Shown here in pieces: positions 12,396 through 22,620 of a stretch of DNA of 64,000 bases (position 1 is its first letter; each line of letters begins with the position of its first letter). The stretch is taken from positions 16,882,537 to 16,946,536 of the forward strand of contig OZ038532.1 of assembly GCA_964036665.1 (NCBI GenBank), read 5' to 3'. This stretch comes from Gordius sp. MW1. Lineage: Eukaryota > Nematomorpha > Gordioida > Gordea > Gordiidae. Both the position numbers and the translations under genes were made by a program. Under the pieces are notes generated by a model that made no database searches, was not told the origin of the DNA, and saw nothing but the letters and a program-made list of their open reading frames with translations.

Positions 12396-12675
12396 AACGT
12401 AAGTTAACTTCTAGACTTGAACCGAAATGTATTAAAAGGCCCTTTCCGAAAAAAATCATTACTTTTAGAACTCAGTTGTACATATTTATGAAAATTATAT
12501 CGCTAAACGATGGATCTTAGTGGAAAGAAAACGTTTTTAATGAGTGTTAAACTAATCTCTTCAAATGTTTTTTGTAAGGGACCATGAGTAGCAAGCTATA
12601 TGACTAACAGCTCATAATTTGTGACCCTATTACTGTTGAAAGCAACGCTTTTTTTCACCGCCAATAATTGGGTGG
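12353..12675. repeat. 320-bp direct repeat, left copy
   Basis: The sequence from AGTCGCTCCACAATTTTCCC to CACCGCCAATAATTGGGTGG recurs with small changes at 21294-21611. The left copy abuts the 5' LTR of the Ty3/gypsy element; the right copy begins directly after the 3' LTR. This replaces the 4-6-bp duplication that integrase normally makes. Confidence 0.75.
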
Positions 12676-12836
12676 TGTTATAGACTGCGTTATTCAAATT
12701 ATTACTTTTGCATCTACCCTAATTTGTATTGTCTCATCTTCACGCGTATCACCCCACTATCACGCAACCTTACCATATATATATTAAATTTATATTAATT
12801 TCTTCAGTCTTTTTTTCGTTGTATATATAATATACA
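12676..12836 (+). repeat. 5' LTR (161 bp)
   Basis: It begins TGTTATAGACTGCG and ends TATACA, matching the 3' LTR at 21061-21290. It carries one copy of the 20-bp unit that is present four times in the 3' LTR. A short TATATATATT near 12776-12786 could be the promoter TATA. Confidence 0.75.
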
Positions 12837-12839
12837 ATA

Positions 12840-13560
12840 ATGGCGCGGTCGATATCCTCCCTTAACTTCCACCCATATATCCCCTCCGATAACGTTGAAC
12901 TTTATATTTCCCAATTTAACCATTACCACCAAGTAGTTGGAGGAGATAGGAAATCTCTATCCCTTACTGTAATTGGCTCGCAGAATTATGAATCACTTAT
13001 AAATCTCCTCTCACCATCGGATCCTCTACAAAAATCATTCGAAGAAATCGTTTCACATTAAAAAGTTTTATCTCCCCCACGCTTAGTGTTGTACATAGAT
13101 ACAAATTCCACAAATGCCTGCAATTGGATGGTGAAAACATTGATTCCTTTGCGGAGAGACTAGAGGTATTTCAATTAATTGCAATTTTAGGGCAAGTCTC
13201 GAGGACAACTTAAGGGATCATTTCGTGGCTGGATTACAAAATGGTAAGATTGTAGAGCGACTGTTGATTGTGGATAACTTGACCTGGCAAGGGGCGTTGG
13301 ATGTTGCCAGATCAATGGAACGAGCGAGTTTCCAAAGCCATATGTTGACGCAACATTTGGAGCTTATTCATACGGTGACCAACAAACAGCCAATACCAAA
13401 TGTCAAATGTTTCGCATGTGGGGGTAACCATTTCCGTTCCAATTGTATTCCGATTTGCAACATGTTATAAATGCCATGGCCAAGGTCATATCGGAAAGAT
13501 ATGCCGTTCCAAACAGGTTTCGTCATTGAGCCATTTTAAATTAGGAGATGATTCACGCCC
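12840..13560 (+). pseudogene. gag of the Ty3/gypsy element, broken
   Basis: A frame opens at ATG 12840, only three bases after the LTR end, and stops at 13059-13061. The homologous protein continues in other frames through FHKCLQLDGENIDSFAERL (about 13108-13165), LRDHFVAGLQNGKIVERLL (from 13210) and two CCHC-type zinc knuckles at about 13408-13500. The product would be the capsid/nucleocapsid polyprotein that packages the element RNA. TGGCGCGGTCG at 12841 is in the place expected for a tRNA primer-binding site and overlaps the start codon. Frameshifts and one stop make it a pseudogene. Confidence 0.75.
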
Positions 13561-14101
13561 ACTTTATGGATTGAAAGTAAAAGACCATGTTTTAAATTTT
13601 GAAATTGATACAGGCTCGGCAGTGACCTTAATAAATTCTAACAATGGGGCTCACCTGGCTAGTCAACCTTGTAGTACTGTGTTAAGGGGTTACAATGGCA
13701 CAACCATATTGGTAAAGGGAACGGCGAAAGTCATCGTGAAAGAACAGGACGCAACGTATCAACTTGTTCACGTCGTTGATGGGAACGGTCAAGATATTTT
13801 GGGAAGAGACTGGTTAAGAATCTTCCCACACATATTAAGTCAGCTAGCCGGGGATTGGGAGAGCAACAAACCTTTCCAACTGCACGAGATTAATCCCACT
13901 GACGAAGATGTTTTATCTAATAATATTATTAAATCCGTTGTTGTTTGAAAATAAACTGGGAGGGGTAGTCGGTTATGAGGCGACGCTTAAATTAAAAAGT
14001 GAGTTGTGTCCACGTTTTTTCCGTCCTAGACGTATTCCCTATATGTTAAAACCTAAAATTGACCAAGAATTAGATAGGTTAGTTAAAGAAGGAGTTTTAA
14101 A

Positions 14102-14520
14102 ATCAATAAAATATGCCGAACACGCTGCACCTATTGTAACAGTTATTAAAAATAATGGACACATCCACATTTGCGGCGTCTTCCGTGATTTAAGCAAGCA
14201 CCTTTTAATTGAAAAATATCCTTTGACACGTATTCAAGATATATTTGCACAACTAGGCGGTTTTAAATATTTTTCCGTTATGAACCTTAAGGACGCCTAT
14301 TTCAATTACCAATAAAATATGCCGAACACGCTGCACCTATGTAACAGTTATTAAAAATAATGGACACATCCACATTTGCGGCGACTTCCGTGATTTAAAC
14401 AAGCACCTTTTAATTGAAAAATATCCCTTGCCACTTATTCAAGATATATTTGCACAACTAGGCGGATTTAAGTATTTTTCCGTCTTGGATTTAAAGGACG
14501 CCTACTTTCAAATAAAAGTT
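14102..14520 (+). repeat. About 200-bp direct duplication inside the RT domain
   Basis: The segment AAAATATGCCGAACACGCTG to the DAYF codons at about 14305 recurs from about 14314 to 14512. The first copy reads HICGVFRDLSKH, the second restores the HICGDFRDLNKH form in another frame. The duplication adds a frame break to RT. It was probably made during reverse transcription (strand slippage) or by later unequal exchange. Confidence 0.8.
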
Positions 14521-16387
14521 AGCGAAAATTCACAAAAACCATTAACAATTAATACACATCGTGGACTTTTTAAATACACTAAACTACCTTTTGGTATAGC
14601 CTCTGCAACAGCCACTTTTCAAAGATTTATGGACTCATTATTTAGGAATTATAATGGGATTGTATGTTACCTCGACGATATTATCATAGCGAGTAAATCG
14701 GTAGAAAACCACAATCAAAAATTAGAGAAAGGTTTTAAAAAATTGGAGAGAACCGGCTAAAAATTAAAATTAGAAAAGTGTAAATTTGTGAAAAAAGTGG
14801 AATATGTCATATCATTGGTGAAGACGGAATTTTTACAACTGATAAAAATACTAAAACAATTTTTAACAGCACCAGCCCCAACTAAAATAAAAGAACTACA
14901 ATCTTTCTTAGGCGGCCAGATACTACGCAAACTCATAAAAAATTTCTCTACTTTAGCACAACCGCTTTATAAACTACTAAGAAAAACAATAACTTGGAAC
15001 TGGTCCCTAGACTGCGCAAATGCATTCAATAACATTAAGAAAGCAATTATCCAATCCCCGATATTAAAACTTGATCCTGAGTTGCCATGAATACTCTCAA
15101 CGGATGCTTCGTCTGAGGGACTCGGCGCAATACTTGCACATGAAATTAAAGGTTATCAGCACCCAACTGTTTTTACTTCCCGCACCCTTAACACCGCCCG
15201 AAAGAAATTATAGTTAGATTGAAAAAGGGGCTTTAGCCATTTTTTTTGCTTTAAAAATTTAAAAAAATATTTATATATCCACCATTTTACATTAACAACA
15301 GATCACAAACCCTAAATATCACTATTCAATCCTAACAAAAATGTACCGCAGGTCGTTTCAGCGAGACTTCAGAAATGGACCTTATTGACAACACCCTATC
15401 AATATACCATAAAATACAAAAATGGCAAAGAAAATACACAGGCTGATATGTTATCTAGACTTCCGATGCAATCTGAAGAAACACTAGAACAAGGGGAAGA
15501 TATATACACCATTTATGAAGAATCATTTCAACATTTTCCCATTACATCCGCCGACATAGAGCGTCATACTCGTAAAGATCCTATCCTGGGACAAGTCTAT
15601 AACTATGTACTCCATGGCTGGCCGAAGAAAGTCGCTCCAAAGCTAATAATGTACCAACAACGGCAAAAAGAACACACCACCTTAAAGGGCTGCATATTTT
15701 GGGGATACCGAATTATTATTACTCAAGGCTTAAGGCAAAACATGAAACTAGTCCACTTAGGACACCCAGGCATGAGTCGCTCAAAAATCTTAGCTCGTCA
15801 ACATCTCTGGTACCCGGGTATTAATAAAGATATAGAAGGTTATGTTCAAAATTGTACGGATTGTCAACAATGGTTCACTGGTACAACAGAATTAGCAACT
15901 CAAAAATGGGAAAACCATGGTCTAGGTTACATGCAGATTTTTGTGGACCAATTAATGGGTATTATTATCTAATTTTAATTGACGTCTACAGCAAATGGCC
16001 CGAGATTCCTATGACAACGATAACAACATCAAGCACTATAAACGCTCTCGAATCTATTTTCTCAAGGTTCGGAGTACCTAATACCCTGGCTACAGATACT
16101 GGACCTCAATTTACAAGCGCAGAGTTTAAAAAATACTGCAACACAAATAGTATTTGTAACGCATATTCCAGCCCTTATCTTCCTCGATCCAACGGAGAAG
16201 CTGAACGTTTTGTCCGAATATTTAAAGAGTTTTTGAACAAAACTAGAAATTTAAAAAACGATAAATTATATAACTTTCTGTTTTCTTATAGGAATACCAT
16301 TCACTTAACGACTGGATTAACTCCTGCTAGTCTATTAATCAAGATTAGTGTTTCGATCTCGTCTCGTCGCGGTCTCGAAAGCTGTGG

Positions 16388-17711
16388 CATAAGGCCAAAT
16401 TTAGATTTTTTATTTGTCACCCGTTTCAATAAATTTTAATGGTGTATCTACTCCGTTTCCCCCTCCCCTTCCCCCGTTTAAGGATTAGTTTTATTATAGG
16501 TCTATTCTGTATAACTAGTTTTAGCCGCCTATGGCGGGTTTTAGTCGTTTATGATAAATATTTAATTTACCCCTCCCCTTTTTAGTTTTATTACCCTTCA
16601 AGTTAAAGAAAGAAGTTATTGCTTGTCACGCAGTCCCTCTTTCTATCTCCCCATATTATTGTTGTCAGCGCGTTATACGATGATCGCGTTGGTTTGATAT
16701 AATTCCCCTCCCCGATCGAGATGGTATCGTTGATATATGTTTATCTCCCCATTATTGTTGTTTACATCGTCAATCCCCCCCCCTCGATCATGATTGTATT
16801 ATTTACCACCTTATCACTATTATGGTGTGTAATCAACGCGCGGTACAATACTATTGTTTACTTACTCACGTCTTCAATTCCCCCCCCCCCAAAATTGTTA
16901 TTGATATCTCATCACTATTTAAATGGAAACATTCACACTTATTAATTGATAAATTATTCACAGATTTTGATTCAGATTAAATAAATCAGTATTTAGCATG
17001 TAAATCTTTACATGCTAAATACTGATTTATTTAAACACTTATTAATTGATAAATTATTCACAGATTTTAAAATCTGTGAATAATTTATCTAAATACTGAT
17101 TTATTTAATCTGAATCAAAATCTGTGAATAATTTATCAATTAATAAGTGTGAATGTTTCCATTTAAATAGTGATGAGATATCAATAACAATAATGATCGG
17201 GGAAGGGGGGGAATTGAAGACGTGAGTAAGTAAACAATAGTATTGTACCGCGCGTTGATTACACACCATAATAGTGATAAGGTGGTAAATAATACAATCA
17301 TGATCGAGGGGGGGGGGGGGGGGGATTGACGATGTAAACAACAATAATGGGGAGATAAACATATATCAACGATACCATCTCGATCGGGGAGGGGAATTAT
17401 ATCAAACCAACGCGATCATCGTATAACGCGCTGACAACAATAATATGGGGAGATAGAAAGAGGGACTGCGTGACAAGCAATAACTTCTTTCTTTAACTTG
17501 AAGGGTAATAAAACTAGAAAGGGGAGGGGTAAATTAAATATTTATCATAAACGACTAAAACCCGCCATAGGCGGCTAAAACTAGTTATACAGAATAGACC
17601 TATAATAAAACTAATCCTTAAACGGGGGAAGGGGAGGGGGAAACGGAGTAGATACACCATTAACATTTATTGAAACGGGTGACAAATAAAAAATCTAAAT
17701 TTGGCCTTATG
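16388..17711. repeat. 1.3-kb palindrome with nested small palindromes at the centre
   Basis: CATAAGGCCAAATTTAGAT at the left edge returns as ATCTAAATTTGGCCTTATG at the right edge, and the arms of about 600 bp mirror each other almost base for base. The centre (about 16980-17100) contains further inverted units: TTTAGCATGTAAA/TTTACATGCTAAA and CAGATTTT/AAAATCTG. The paired open frames at 16721 and 17105 are mirror images and are not genes. It lies 42 bp inside the left end of the hAT-like element and may be a separate foldback insertion. Confidence 0.8.
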
Positions 17712-17843
17712 ACCTTACCCTTTACCCAAAATAAACTTGACCTTCACAAAAACAACATATCACTTAAACGACATATTTACTTTTGATCATTTTCAATCAG
17801 GCCACCAATTAAATTTATCACTAATGCTACTTTATAAAAACAC

Positions 17844-17950
17844 TGAGGATAACTCATAGAGTTCAGAGCCTCAAAACATACGAGGATAACTCCTAGAGTT
17901 CAGAGCCTCAAAATTCAACATGAGGATAACTCATAGAGTTCAGAGCCTCA
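17844..17950. repeat. Three 30-bp units in tandem with short spacers
   Basis: The unit TGAGGATAACTCATAGAGTT followed by CAGAGCCTCA starts at 17844, 17881 and 17921, so the period is 37 then 40 bp. Each unit is itself imperfectly palindromic (TGAGG...CCTCA, ACTC...GAGT). It could be a cluster of protein-binding sites in the transposon or a simple minisatellite; sequence alone does not tell. Confidence 0.8.
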
Positions 17951-20900
17951 AAAATATCCGTAGCTTTAACTTTAAAACAAATTACTGGCCTTTTTTCGTA
18001 ACCAAAATTAATATAAATCATATTAAGAGTTCCAACAAAATTGGCATTCAAAAATTTAACATAACCCTTATTACAAGCTTCCATCAAAATTAGACCTTTT
18101 CCTCGCCATACTCTACTAAAAAAAACTGTTTTTCCCTCGACAAAAAAAATCGCCCATAAATGTTCAAATAAAAGGGGGGGGTTTTGATATAATATCGATT
18201 ATTAACAATATAATCATCAAATTTACGTAACATAATAAGAATTTTTGCTTCTTTTAGATTATTTGTTTCCAGTGTTCATATTAGAGTAATTCCTTCATTG
18301 ACTTTCAGCTGTGGAATATTGACGTATATCTGAACCCTTGAACCACTTCATGGATAAGAAGTATATGTTGGTTTACCCATCTTTCGGAATTTTTTAATAT
18401 AGAATTACTGGTTTTAGGAATTTCCCCTATATTGTGTTTGCGGTTTAAAATTTGGTTGCCCATTGTTCGAATGAATTGAGAATCGATTCCAAAGAATTAA
18501 TTAGAAATTTTAGTTCACCGAGGTTTGCTATGTCCAGAGACACCTGCGTAAAAATTGCGAAATTTGAGCGTGTAAATTGACTTGGGGATAGAGATCCTGC
18601 TCGGAATTTATAGTTTTTTTTTGTTGAATCAACGCGTCTAAAAAGATCCACAACTGCTCACTAACCTCCGTTTAAGCAAAATCTCGTCTCGTCTCGGGAG
18701 CGATTATGAAAATCTCGATCTCGGTCTAGAAAAATCTCGGTCTCGTCTCGGCGAGAATTCTCGTCTCGTCTCGACATTTAAGAAAAATTTATACAAAATA
18801 AAAATTTCTCCTGTTTTATTAAAATTTTTAATTAGGTGTTACAAAAATCCAAGTGGTATACCTTTATATTTAAAAGAAAACTTAATACACAAAATGATAT
18901 AGCGCGAACTGATATCTCATTGACAATAGATAACATTTTCTATGGAGTGCAAATTAAAAAACTATAAATAAATTTGAAGTATAGTACGAAAGGATCGCTG
19001 TTTGTTTAATATATAAAACAGCATAACTGTGCATTAAATTTAGAATTGAATAGTGGTTTTTTTTGACACTTTTTAAATTTGAGTTTAAACCAGTACTCTT
19101 GTGAGTGTTTTGGAGCTTAAACTTTTATATAATAAATATGCTAACTGATAAGACCTTATTAATTTTATAGTTCTAGCAAATTATAACATTTGTATCAAAT
19201 TCACTGTGTCTGTTAAATTTAAACAGACGAAATTTATAAGTTCACCTATATTTGACTTAGTTACATATTTAGGCAAATTGAGACCCAACATTAACACTGC
19301 TAAAACCTCATAGTTGCTTAACATATTTAAGGCAAATGTTTTAGGACATTGATATTGCCATAATAAATTATAACCCATAAGGATTATTACAGGTTTACTA
19401 TAGCGTTTTATAAGCCACAAAGTGCGAGTGACTTTTATGGTAATACTATTATAATTATTACTAAATTGATAATTTGTTGCACAAATTAAAACGTTGTAAA
19501 AACAACAATAAAAACAGCATTATTAAAGGATCAAGAACATAAAGTTTCAAACTTTAAATTAAAGTGCACGTATTTTATTTTGGGACAAAAATCATTATAA
19601 TCAAATTAGTATTTTAAATAATTATCTTCCAATTCGAACTAACTTTGCCATTAAATAGTTATTTATCTAGTACACTATAAGTTGTGTATTGATTTTATAT
19701 TGCAAAATTACCACAACTATAGAAAATATAGTATCAAATGCATCTGCCAACTCCAGTTTTTGAGGTGAAAAGTAATGCATATGAAAAAACAATGTATTCA
19801 CGTAATGTCTTATTAAGGTTCAAAAATTTGGGAGGTATATTATTAGTTGAAGCATAAAACTTATAGAAAACTCATGATTTAAACGGTGTCATTGAATACT
19901 CAGTTGAACTTTTAAAATCGTTAGGCAGGCACAAATGACATTAGGGTACCCAAAAAGGCTCATGCCACCTTAGCTTAACTTGTATGATTATTCAAACTAA
20001 TTGACTACCACCAATTTATAATTACTGCATCAAGTAGGATGAGAAACTGCTAAGTTCAAATATGCTTTAGTAATATTTACTACTCCATCAAAACTCATTC
20101 TAAGTCTAAAATTTTGTAACATTTAATAATTCTAAGGATACATATAGATATATGTGAGAAATATTCTATTAAATTATTCAGATACCCTAAGTGCCATCCA
20201 TACTTAGGTAAATGAACTGAAATTGCCAAATTTTAAAATTTTTGCGATGATATATCATAATTACTACACTTAGGTGTTATTTTAATATAAAATATATTCA
20301 CATCGTATTGATTTATATTTAATACATTAAATGTAAATCAGGCATATTAAAATACACAATAATTTACTAAAATCTAATGATCAATAAAAACCCGAGATCT
20401 CGCCGAAAAAATCTCGTCTCGTCTCGTCTTGACATCAAAATTGTCTAGATCTCGGGTCAGTTTTTCAAATTCTCTCGTCTCGAGAATTTTCTCGGTTTTC
20501 CCGCATCACTAATCAAGATACAACCAATTGGTCCGTTAGATTTACTTAAACCACATATTTCTGGGCTTTACAAAGATGAGTTGGCACCCATCAAACGGAA
20601 ATTTATAATTGGAGATAAAGTGTGGGTTAGAACTTTTACAATTAATAAAAACTTATTGGTAACGGGAAAAATAGCAAAAATCGTAGGCCCAGTATGGTAC
20701 ATGGTCGAAATGGATAATGGTCCGTTATGGAAGAGACGTGGTGATTATATTAGAAAGTCTTATAACGCAGACAAACAAAACAATGAAGAATTAATGGCTG
20801 ACATTTCGAACCCAAAACCGGGTAATGTGCCACAAAATGAAACCGATTTACTTAATTCCACCATTCCGCAACAGATTTAGCTTCCACATGATGAAGCCAT

Positions 20901-21046
20901 CGATCATATACCAGTTTCCATCAAACCCCCACTCTCACCCCTACCCCAGCTTACGGACTCCCCGGAATCACCTATACCCTCACCCGAAATGACTGTCCGG
21001 CGATCAACACGAATCCGAAAACCTGTAGAAAGATATGGAATAAATT

Positions 21047-21060
21047 AAGGGGGTAGGAGA
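21047..21060 (+). other. Polypurine tract of the Ty3/gypsy element
   Basis: AAGGGGGTAGGAGA ends directly at the TG of the 3' LTR, the normal place for the plus-strand primer. Confidence 0.65.
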
Positions 21061-21290
21061 TGTTATAGACTGCGTATCAGAGGTTATTCAAATTATTACT
21101 TTTGCATCGACCCTAATTTGTATTATCTCACCTTTACGCGTATCACCGCACTATCACGCGTATCACTCCACTATCACGCATATCACCCCACTATCATGCG
21201 TATCACCCCACTATCAGGCAACCTTACCATATATATACTGAATTTATAATAGTTTTTTCAATCTTTCTTTGGTCGTATATGTAATATACA
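21061..21290 (+). repeat. 3' LTR (230 bp)
   Basis: It begins TGTTATAGACTGCG and ends TATACA like the 5' LTR. It is about 70 bp longer, mainly because the unit CGCGTATCACCCCACTATCA occurs four times (21137-21216) rather than once. Confidence 0.75.
21137..21216. repeat. 20-bp minisatellite within the 3' LTR (four units)
   Basis: Four consecutive 20-bp units with one or two changes each, based on CGCGTATCACCCCACTATCA. The 5' LTR has one unit. Confidence 0.8.
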
Positions 21291-21293
21291 ATA

Positions 21294-21611
21294 AAGTCGC
21301 TCCACAATTTTCCCATTTTGGAATCCAGCAAAACATTAACTTAAGTTAACTTCTAGACTTGAACCGAAATTTATTAAAAGGCCCTTTCCGAAAAAATCAT
21401 TACTTTAGAAATCCAGTTGTACATATTTATGAAAATTATACCGCTAAACGATGGATCTAAGGTGGAAAGAAAACGTTTTAGTGTTAAACTAATCTCTATG
21501 TTTTTTGTAAGGGATCTTGAGTAGCAAGCCATATGACTAACAGCTCATAATTTTGTGACCCTATTACTGTTAAAAGCAACGCTTTTTTTCACCGCCAATA
21601 TGGGTGGTAAC
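21294..21611. repeat. 320-bp direct repeat, right copy
   Basis: This is the counterpart of 12353-12675, starting three bases after the 3' LTR. It runs past the point where the left copy meets the 5' LTR, continuing into GGGTGGTAACGATAAAATT. Confidence 0.75.
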
Positions 21612-21849
21612 GATAAAATTAAGAAAGATATTCAGAATGAAAATTCATGGAGGTGTAGCGACGACCAGGCCATTTCGCGAACCGAACATACACTAAAGTG
21701 ACAGATTTAATATGACAAAATTGTTATGGCACCAGTTTACTAGGCCACTTAGGCCATTTACATAAGGACTTAGTATCATTCCGTTAGCATATCACGCCAA
21801 GTTTTATTCAAGCAATTATAACCCCTTTTTCATATCGCCCCACTTTCAT

Positions 21850-22620
21850 TGTCAACCCATTTTGTATCATCCCACTATCACGCATAACACCCCATTACCA
21901 CGTCACCTTGTCATATATATATAAATGAAATTTATATGATCATAGTTATTGTTTATGCTCAATACAACAATATGAAGCGGTCGTCCCAAAATTTTCATGA
22001 GTTTTCCCCTCGCAAAATTTTGAACTTTATTTCTTCCAAATTAATCATTACCACCAAGATGGTGGATGACGCCATTGGCTCTCAAATTATGAATTGTTTA
22101 TAAAGCTCCTCTCACCATCAAATCCCTTACAGAAAACATTCGAAGAACTTATGTCCACGCTAGTTTTTTCTCCCCCAAGAGTGCCATTATTTCACAAGTG
22201 CATGCAACTGGATGGTGAAATTATTGATTCATTTGCGGCGAGGTTAAAGGGCTTTTCGATTCATTGCGATTTTGATGTGAGGACAACTTAAGGGATCGTT
22301 TCGTGGCTGGTTTACAAAATGGTAAAATTGTAGAACGACTTTTGATGGTGGAATCCCTGACCTGGCAAGGGGCGTTGGATGTTGCCAGGTCCGTGGAACG
22401 AGCGAGTAATCAAAGCCATATGTTGACAAAACATCTGAAACCTATCATACGGTAACCAATAAACAGCCGGCTCCAAATGTTAAATGTTTCGCATGTGGAA
22501 ATAACCATTTCCGTTCCAGTTGTAAACTTCGATTTGCAACTTGTTATAAATGTAATAGCCAATGTCAAATTGGAAAGATATGCCGTTCCAAAGAGGTTTC
22601 GTCATTGATCCCGTGTTAGA
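21850..22620 (+). pseudogene. Second gag fragment of the Mag-like family
   Basis: An LTR-like lead (CACGCATAACACCCCATTACC, then a TATATATATA) is followed by a decayed gag start at about 21973 and by segments matching the first element: SFAARLKGFSIHCDF, DRFVAGLQNGKIVERLLM, and two zinc knuckles, CFACGNNHFRSSC and CYKCNSQCQIGKIC. The second knuckle has Cys in place of the zinc-binding His. It ends near 22620, with no pol. Confidence 0.75.

Larger units (their letters stand above)
16346..20511. mobile_element. 4.17-kb non-autonomous hAT-like element in the Ty3/gypsy integrase
   Basis: The ends are TAGTGTTTCG on the left and CCGCATCACTA on the right. The exact 8-bp duplication ATCAAGAT sits at 16338-16345 and 20512-20519 and has the T at position 2 and A at position 7 favoured by hAT elements. 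Removing the insert and one TSD rejoins the integrase frame (…SLLIK / IQPIGPLDLLKP…). Subterminal CTCGTCTCG clusters lie at 16360-16375, 18680-18775 and 20395-20495. No transposase was found. The left third holds a 1.3-kb palindrome. A partial second copy of the right half is at 35730-36935. Confidence 0.85.
13560..20879 (+). pseudogene. pol of the Ty3/gypsy element, broken and interrupted
   Basis: Aspartic protease has FEIDTGSAVTLI (about 13598) and ILGRDW (about 13796). RT begins about 13965. Its start is followed by a 200-bp internal duplication, and the catalytic box CYLDDIIIAS lies at about 14668. A stop at 14758-14760 precedes the thumb region. RNase H has STDASSEGLGAILAH after another stop near 15088. 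Integrase has an HHCC finger (HLGHPGMSRSK...CTDCQ, 15751-15870), then the D,D,E core: LHADFCGP, ATDTGPQF and SNGEAERF, with a frameshift at about 15930. The coding sequence then breaks at 16337 and resumes at 20520 with the C-terminal domain, including KVWVRTF and a PVWYMVEMDNG chromatin/DNA-binding region, ending at TAG 20877-20879. Confidence 0.85.
12676..21290 (+). mobile_element. Decayed Ty3/gypsy retrotransposon of the Mag type, split by a hAT-like element
   Basis: The order is 5' LTR, gag, protease, RT, RNase H, integrase, polypurine tract, 3' LTR. A 4.17-kb hAT-like element with an 8-bp TSD interrupts the integrase at 16346-20511; without it the retroelement is about 4.4 kb. The two gag zinc knuckles (CFAC..H....C with a short spacer, then CYKC....H....C), the HRGLFKYTKLPFGIASA stretch and the HLGHPGMSRSK zinc-finger region resemble the Mag/K02A2.6-like lineage as I remember it. 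Many stops and frameshifts mean it cannot be active. Confidence 0.85.

Noticed and set aside
16721-17362. Paired open frames of 74 and 85 codons on opposite strands
   Set aside because: They are the two arms of the palindrome read in opposite directions.
16502-17640. Possible transposase gene inside the large hAT-like element
   Set aside because: No frame above 100 codons with DDE or zinc-finger motifs was found between 16346 and 20511.
17844-17950. CRISPR-like repeat-spacer pattern
   Set aside because: Only three units with 7-10-bp spacers, in a eukaryotic transposon; no CRISPR features.
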